Assembly: GCF_035762905.1 (NCBI RefSeq)
Contig: NZ_DASUCC010000076.1
Location: 1 to 64,000 of the forward strand
Source: DASYTH01 sp035762905
GTDB lineage: Bacteria; Actinomycetota; Actinomycetes; Mycobacteriales; Pseudonocardiaceae
DNA: 64,000 nt
Reading direction: 5' to 3'
The position numbers and the translations under genes were made by a program. A model generated the notes under the pieces. The model saw only the letters and a program-made list of their open reading frames with translations. It had not been told where the DNA came from and did not search any database. Position 1 is the first letter of the stretch. Each line of letters starts with the position of its first letter. Shown piece by piece: positions 50,557-64,000 of the stretch.

Positions 50557-53500
50557 CGAACCTCGACGGCGGCCCGGTGCCGATCCCGCACGGCGCGCCG
50601 GTGACCCTGCAACAGGCGCTGCGCGCGGCGGCCGAGCTGGCCCCGGACCGGGGAACGATCTTCATCACCGAGGGCCACGCGGATGCCATGCAGACCTATC
50701 CGGAACTGCTCGACGGCGCCCAGCGGGTGCTCGCCGGGCTCCGGGCGGCCGGGCTGCGTCCGGGTGACGCCGCGCTGTTCGTGTTCGACGACAACCGGGA
50801 CTTCCTCACCGCCTTCTGGGCCTGTGTGCTCGGCGGGTTCGTGCCGACGCCGGTCGCCGTCGCGGCCGGCTACGAGTCGGCCAACGAGGTGAACCGCAAG
50901 CTGCACAACGCCTGGCACCTGTTGGGCCGGCCGGTGTTGCTCACCGACGCCGGCACCGCGGGAGCCCTCGCCGGGGTCCGGGACCTGTGGGGCGAGCCGG
51001 AGGTGCGCATCCATACCGTCGCCGGCCTCGCCGGGTATCCGCCGGACACGCACTGGTTCCCGGCCACCGCCGACACTCCCGTGCTCAACCTGCTCACCTC
51101 GGGCAGCACCGGCGTGCCCAAGTGCGTGCAGCACACCAACGCCAGCGTGGTGGCCAGAACCTATGCGGTGATCGAGCACTGCGGGCTCACCGGCGACGAC
51201 GTCACCCTGATCTGGATGCCGTTCGACCACGTCACGGTCGCCATGTACAACGTCCGCGACACGTTCCTGCGGTGCCTGCACGTCAACGCCAGGACCAACC
51301 ACTTCCTCGGTGACAGCCTGCTCTGGCTGGACTGGATCGACCGGTACCGGGTGACCAACCTGTGGGCGCCGAACTTCGCCTTCGCGATGATCAACGAGCG
51401 GGCGGCGGAGATCCGCGAACGGTCCTGGGACCTGTCCTGTGTCCGGGAGCTGACCAACGCAGGCGAACCGGTGATCGCGGCCACCAGCCACCGGTTCCTG
51501 GACCTCCTTGCGCCGCACGGGTTGCCGGCCGACGTGATGACCCCGTGCTGGGGCATGTCGGAGACCTGCTCCGGGGTCACCTACACCCGGCAGAGTCGCG
51601 ACGACCGGACCGCGGGCACCGTCACGATCGACCCGTCGACGCTGTCCGGCGTGATCCGCCACGTCGACCCGAGGGACACCGGCGCGGTGGTGTTGTCCAC
51701 GGTCGGGCGGCCGATTCCCGGGGTGCGGCTGCGGGTGGTGAACGAGGCCGGCCAGGTGCTGCCCGAAGGCCGGCTGGGGGAACTGCGGATCAGCGGCGAC
51801 ACGATGCTGCGCCACTACGTCGACAACGACGAGGCCAACCGCGAGTCCTGGGACGCCGATGGCTGGTTCCGCACCGGCGACCTCGCCTTCGTGCACGACG
51901 GCGAGGTGGTGATCGCCGGGCGGATCAAGGACCAGATCATCGTGCGCGGCAGCAACTACCTGGCGCACGAGATCGAGAGCGTCGTCGAGCGGGTGGCCGA
52001 TGTCCGGGTCACGTTCGTGGCCGCGGCCGGGGTTCGCGAGCCCGGCGACGACACCGACCAGTTGGTGATCTTCTTCGTGCCGCGGCGCTGGGACGCGCTG
52101 CCCGCACTCGCCGAGGAGATCCGGGCCACGCTCGGCCGGGCCGCCGGCCTTGCGCCGGATCTCCTGATTCCGGTCACCGAGGCGGAGTTCCCGAAGACCG
52201 GCAGCGGGAAGATCCAGCGCGCGGCGCTGGTGACCGAGCTGCGGGCCGGCACGTTCGCCGGGCGGGCGATCGGCTCCGGTGCGGCGGAACCGGCCGCCGA
52301 CACCTGGTTCGTGCGGCGGCGGTGGGTGGCGCTCGCGCCGGTCGCCGGGTCCGATTCCGGGTCCGGCGACGCCGGGGTCCGGCTCGTCCTCGGCTCGCCC
52401 GAGTGTCGTTCGCTGCTGGACGTTCCCGGTCCCGTGGTCACCGCGGACCGGTGCGCCGCAAGTGATCCCGCCGCGTTGCTGCGCTCGTTGACCCAGCGGG
52501 TGTCGACCGTCGTGTTCGCGTTGCCGCTGTCCCTGCCCGGCGCCGACCCGGTCGAGCGGCTCACCGTGGCGACCGCCGAGCTGAGCGCCCTGATCGGTGC
52601 GCTCGGCACCGGTGAGTTCGGCCGGCCCCAGGTGCTCGTGCTCACCTCCGGTGCGGTGTCCGTTCGTCCGGGCGACCGCATCGATCTGGGCAGCTGCGCG
52701 CTTCCCGGGCTGGTCCGCACCGTCGTCGCCGAGGCCGACCTGCCGGTTCGCCAGGTCGACCTGCCGGCCGACCCGGCCGACTGGCCCGGCGCCGTGCGCG
52801 CCGAGCTGGCCGACCGGGAGCACCGGGGAATCGTCGCCGTCCGAAGTGGACAGCGGTTCGTGCGGCGGCTGGCGCCGGTGGTCGCGCCCGCGCCCGCCTC
52901 GTCGCCGGTCGTCCCCGGCGGCCGGTACCTGATCACCGGCGGGCTCGGTGGCATCGCGGCCGAGATCGCCGGCCATCTCGTTGCCGGCCATGGGATCCGG
53001 CTGCTGCTCGTCGGCCGCTCGCCGGTCACCGGGGAGCGGGCCGCCCGGCTTGCCGAGCTGGCCGCGCTCGGCGACGTCGACTACCAGCGGCTCGACATCG
53101 CCGACGCCGACGCCCTCTCGGCGGCGGTGGCGGCGGCGGAAGCCCGCTGGGGCCGGCCGCTGGACGGCGTTCTGCACCTGGCCGGCGAGGATCCCACCGG
53201 CCAGTGGGCCAACCTCGAACAGCACACCATCGGCACCGAGTCCCCGGCCACGTTCGCCGAGCAGTACCGGGCGAAGGTCGCCGGCACCCTGGCCATCGCC
53301 CGGGTCCTGGAAACCCGGCCGCGCACGTCCCTGGTGCTGTTCGGTTCGGTCAACGGCGAGTTCGGCGGCCACTCGTTCGGCGCCTACTCGGCCGCCAACA
53401 GCTTCCTGTCCGGCTTCGCCGACCACTGGCACCACGAACGCGGCCGACCGGTCCGCGCGCTGGCCTGGAGCATGTGGACCGGCGTCGGAATGAGCCGCGC

Positions 53501-53957
53501 CCAACCCACCGTCGCCGCGCACCACCGCGGTTTCCGCTCGATCGAGCCGGACACCGGCGTCCGCCTGTTCCTCGAGGCGCTCGCCCTGCCCGAGCACCAG
53601 GTCCTTATCGGCCTCGACCGCACCAACCCGGCGATCATCGACGACCTGATCCCCGACCACCGACCCCGCCTGCTACCCGGCGCGGCCACCGGCCGCCGCC
53701 GGCGCCCGGTTCCCCCCGCCACCGACCTCGAACGCCGGCTCGCCCGCATCTGGTCCGATGCCCTGAACCGCCCGGAAGTCGGCCGCGAGGACTCCTTCTT
53801 CGAACTCGGCGGCAACTCCCTGCGCGCCGCGCGCCTGCTGGCCCTGGTCAACAGCCGGCTCGCCACCCGGGTCAGCACCGCCGAGCTGTACGCCAACCCC
53901 ACCGTCGCCGCGCTGGCCGCCAGCATCGAACGCCGCGACCTCCCCCTGGCCGGCTGA
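50553..53957 (+). CDS. starter protein: acyl ligase-ketoreductase-carrier
   Basis: 1134 residues. An AMP-ligase of the acyl/FAAL-like kind (about 1-585; LNLLTSGSTGVPKC near 190, WFRTGDLAF, GRIKDQIIVRGSNY, and KTGSGKIQR with the catalytic Lys) is followed by an extended KR. The KR has YLITGGLGGI near 791-800, Ser in FGSVNG near 931, and catalytic Tyr near 944 with Asn in AYSAANSF. The carrier ends the chain (FFELGGNSL, Ser near 1089). It resembles loading modules that activate a carboxylic acid and reduce a keto group on it. It should hand a hydroxyacyl starter to the next synthetase; the starter is unknown. Confidence 0.85.
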   Translation: MTNLDGGPVPIPHGAPVTLQQALRAAAELAPDRGTIFITEGHADAMQTYPELLDGAQRVLAGLRAAGLRPGDAALFVFDDNRDFLTAFWACVLGGFVPTPVAVAAGYESANEVNRKLHNAWHLLGRPVLLTDAGTAGALAGVRDLWGEPEVRIHTVAGLAGYPPDTHWFPATADTPVLNLLTSGSTGVPKCVQHTNASVVARTYAVIEHCGLTGDDVTLIWMPFDHVTVAMYNVRDTFLRCLHVNARTNHFLGDSLLWLDWIDRYRVTNLWAPNFAFAMINERAAEIRERSWDLSCVRELTNAGEPVIAATSHRFLDLLAPHGLPADVMTPCWGMSETCSGVTYTRQSRDDRTAGTVTIDPSTLSGVIRHVDPRDTGAVVLSTVGRPIPGVRLRVVNEAGQVLPEGRLGELRISGDTMLRHYVDNDEANRESWDADGWFRTGDLAFVHDGEVVIAGRIKDQIIVRGSNYLAHEIESVVERVADVRVTFVAAAGVREPGDDTDQLVIFFVPRRWDALPALAEEIRATLGRAAGLAPDLLIPVTEAEFPKTGSGKIQRAALVTELRAGTFAGRAIGSGAAEPAADTWFVRRRWVALAPVAGSDSGSGDAGVRLVLGSPECRSLLDVPGPVVTADRCAASDPAALLRSLTQRVSTVVFALPLSLPGADPVERLTVATAELSALIGALGTGEFGRPQVLVLTSGAVSVRPGDRIDLGSCALPGLVRTVVAEADLPVRQVDLPADPADWPGAVRAELADREHRGIVAVRSGQRFVRRLAPVVAPAPASSPVVPGGRYLITGGLGGIAAEIAGHLVAGHGIRLLLVGRSPVTGERAARLAELAALGDVDYQRLDIADADALSAAVAAAEARWGRPLDGVLHLAGEDPTGQWANLEQHTIGTESPATFAEQYRAKVAGTLAIARVLETRPRTSLVLFGSVNGEFGGHSFGAYSAANSFLSGFADHWHHERGRPVRALAWSMWTGVGMSRAQPTVAAHHRGFRSIEPDTGVRLFLEALALPEHQVLIGLDRTNPAIIDDLIPDHRPRLLPGAATGRRRRPVPPATDLERRLARIWSDALNRPEVGREDSFFELGGNSLRAARLLALVNSRLATRVSTAELYANPTVAALAASIERRDLPLAG

Positions 53958-54001
53958 GCACCCTCAGCCGAACATGCCCTCTCGCGCACCATCCGAGCAG
54001 G

Positions 54002-54074
54002 GGCATCGTGGGGTGGCCCACCCGACCGACCGTCGGGCGGGCCACCCCGCAGTTGTCGCGAGGCCCACGATGCC
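54002..54074. terminator. two-tier hairpin between synthetase genes
   Basis: GGCATCGTGGG (54002-54012) pairs with CCCACGATGCC (54064-54074), enclosing an inner stem GGGTGGCCCACCCGAC (54011-54026) with a one-mismatch partner (54032-54047). It may be a terminator or attenuator after the starter gene, 44 bp past its stop. Confidence 0.5.
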
Positions 54075-54121
54075 GAGTGCGGTCAGACCTCAGCCGTATT
54101 CCATTGATCCCGGTGCCCCGT

Positions 54122-54140
54122 GGCCTTGAATGTAAAGGCC
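54122..54140. promoter_or_regulatory. inverted repeat upstream of giant NRPS
   Basis: GGCCTT-GAATGTA-AAGGCC, 66 bp before the giant synthetase start. It may be an operator or a promoter-proximal stem; with the hairpin before it, it suggests the synthetase has its own control. Confidence 0.35.
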
Positions 54141-54205
54141 GGGAAATCTCGCCGGAAAGTCCACTGTGTTCGCCGGGACACTGGCGTACGGGAGCAGCCA
54201 TCGTA

Positions 54206-64000
<9,795 letters not shown>

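Overview
The window is 64 kb of very GC-rich DNA with many GTG starts, GTGA/ATGA stop-start overlaps, Sec-exported sugar hydrolases, SARP, AfsR-like and LmbU-type regulators, and at least two TTA leucine codons in secondary-metabolism genes. This points to a filamentous actinomycete. The combination resembles Pseudonocardiales or Streptomyces relatives, but no rRNA or other taxonomic marker is present, so the genus is not established. I found no tRNA, rRNA, CRISPR array, phage or transposase gene.

Left part (1-32 kb), mostly polysaccharide use and accessory functions. A repeat-rich gene-free stretch (152-854) carries a 21-bp degenerate minisatellite and a long palindromic element. It is followed by a secreted beta-helix protein behind two LacI-type operators, a two-domain VOC protein, a secreted GH2 enzyme with an AbfB module, an AraC regulator, and a rhamnoside operon (GH78 rhamnosidase plus lipoprotein and two permeases, no ATPase). 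Next come a P450 and a type I terpene synthase converging tail to tail, an IclR regulator, an ABC exporter with its PadR regulator and palindrome, a BNR-repeat/MoaD pair closed by a strong terminator, a lone LuxR domain, an LVIVD-repeat secreted protein with a membrane-anchored partner, a 3-hydroxyacyl-CoA dehydrogenase, a GH43-GH27 pair, a WYL regulator with a DinB protein, an M23 peptidase with FG-GAP repeats, and a LysM/Gmad2 protein.

Right part (about 32.4 kb to the right edge), a nonribosomal peptide biosynthetic cluster that continues past the window. It has the two signature enzymes of piperazic acid formation: a PaiB/KtzT-like probable piperazate synthase and a KtzI-like ornithine N5-hydroxylase. 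It also has a C(partial)-A-T-C-T synthetase, an acyl ligase-KR-carrier starter protein, a type II thioesterase, and a giant synthetase (C-A-T-E-C-A-T-C-A..., cut by the edge). The adenylation pockets of the giant synthetase, read by eye, resemble the piperazate code. Around them are two P450s, a DDAH/arginine-deiminase-like hydrolase, an ornithine-cyclodeaminase-like protein, a SARP, a large AfsR-type regulator and an LmbU-type activator.

Least expected in the cluster: (i) a small Sec-exported peptide made of five tandem DDWPWD units, with a TTA codon, facing an 11-bp-period direct-repeat array typical of SARP sites; (ii) a related 17-bp palindrome in front of the piperazate synthase, in front of the thioesterase/starter operon and, in weaker form, in front of the ornithine hydroxylase; (iii) a 27-codon ORF translationally coupled between the hydrolase and the first NRPS; (iv) an NRPS module with a carrier but no adenylation domain. 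A plausible product is an acylated peptide with one or more, possibly consecutive, piperazate residues; this is inference.
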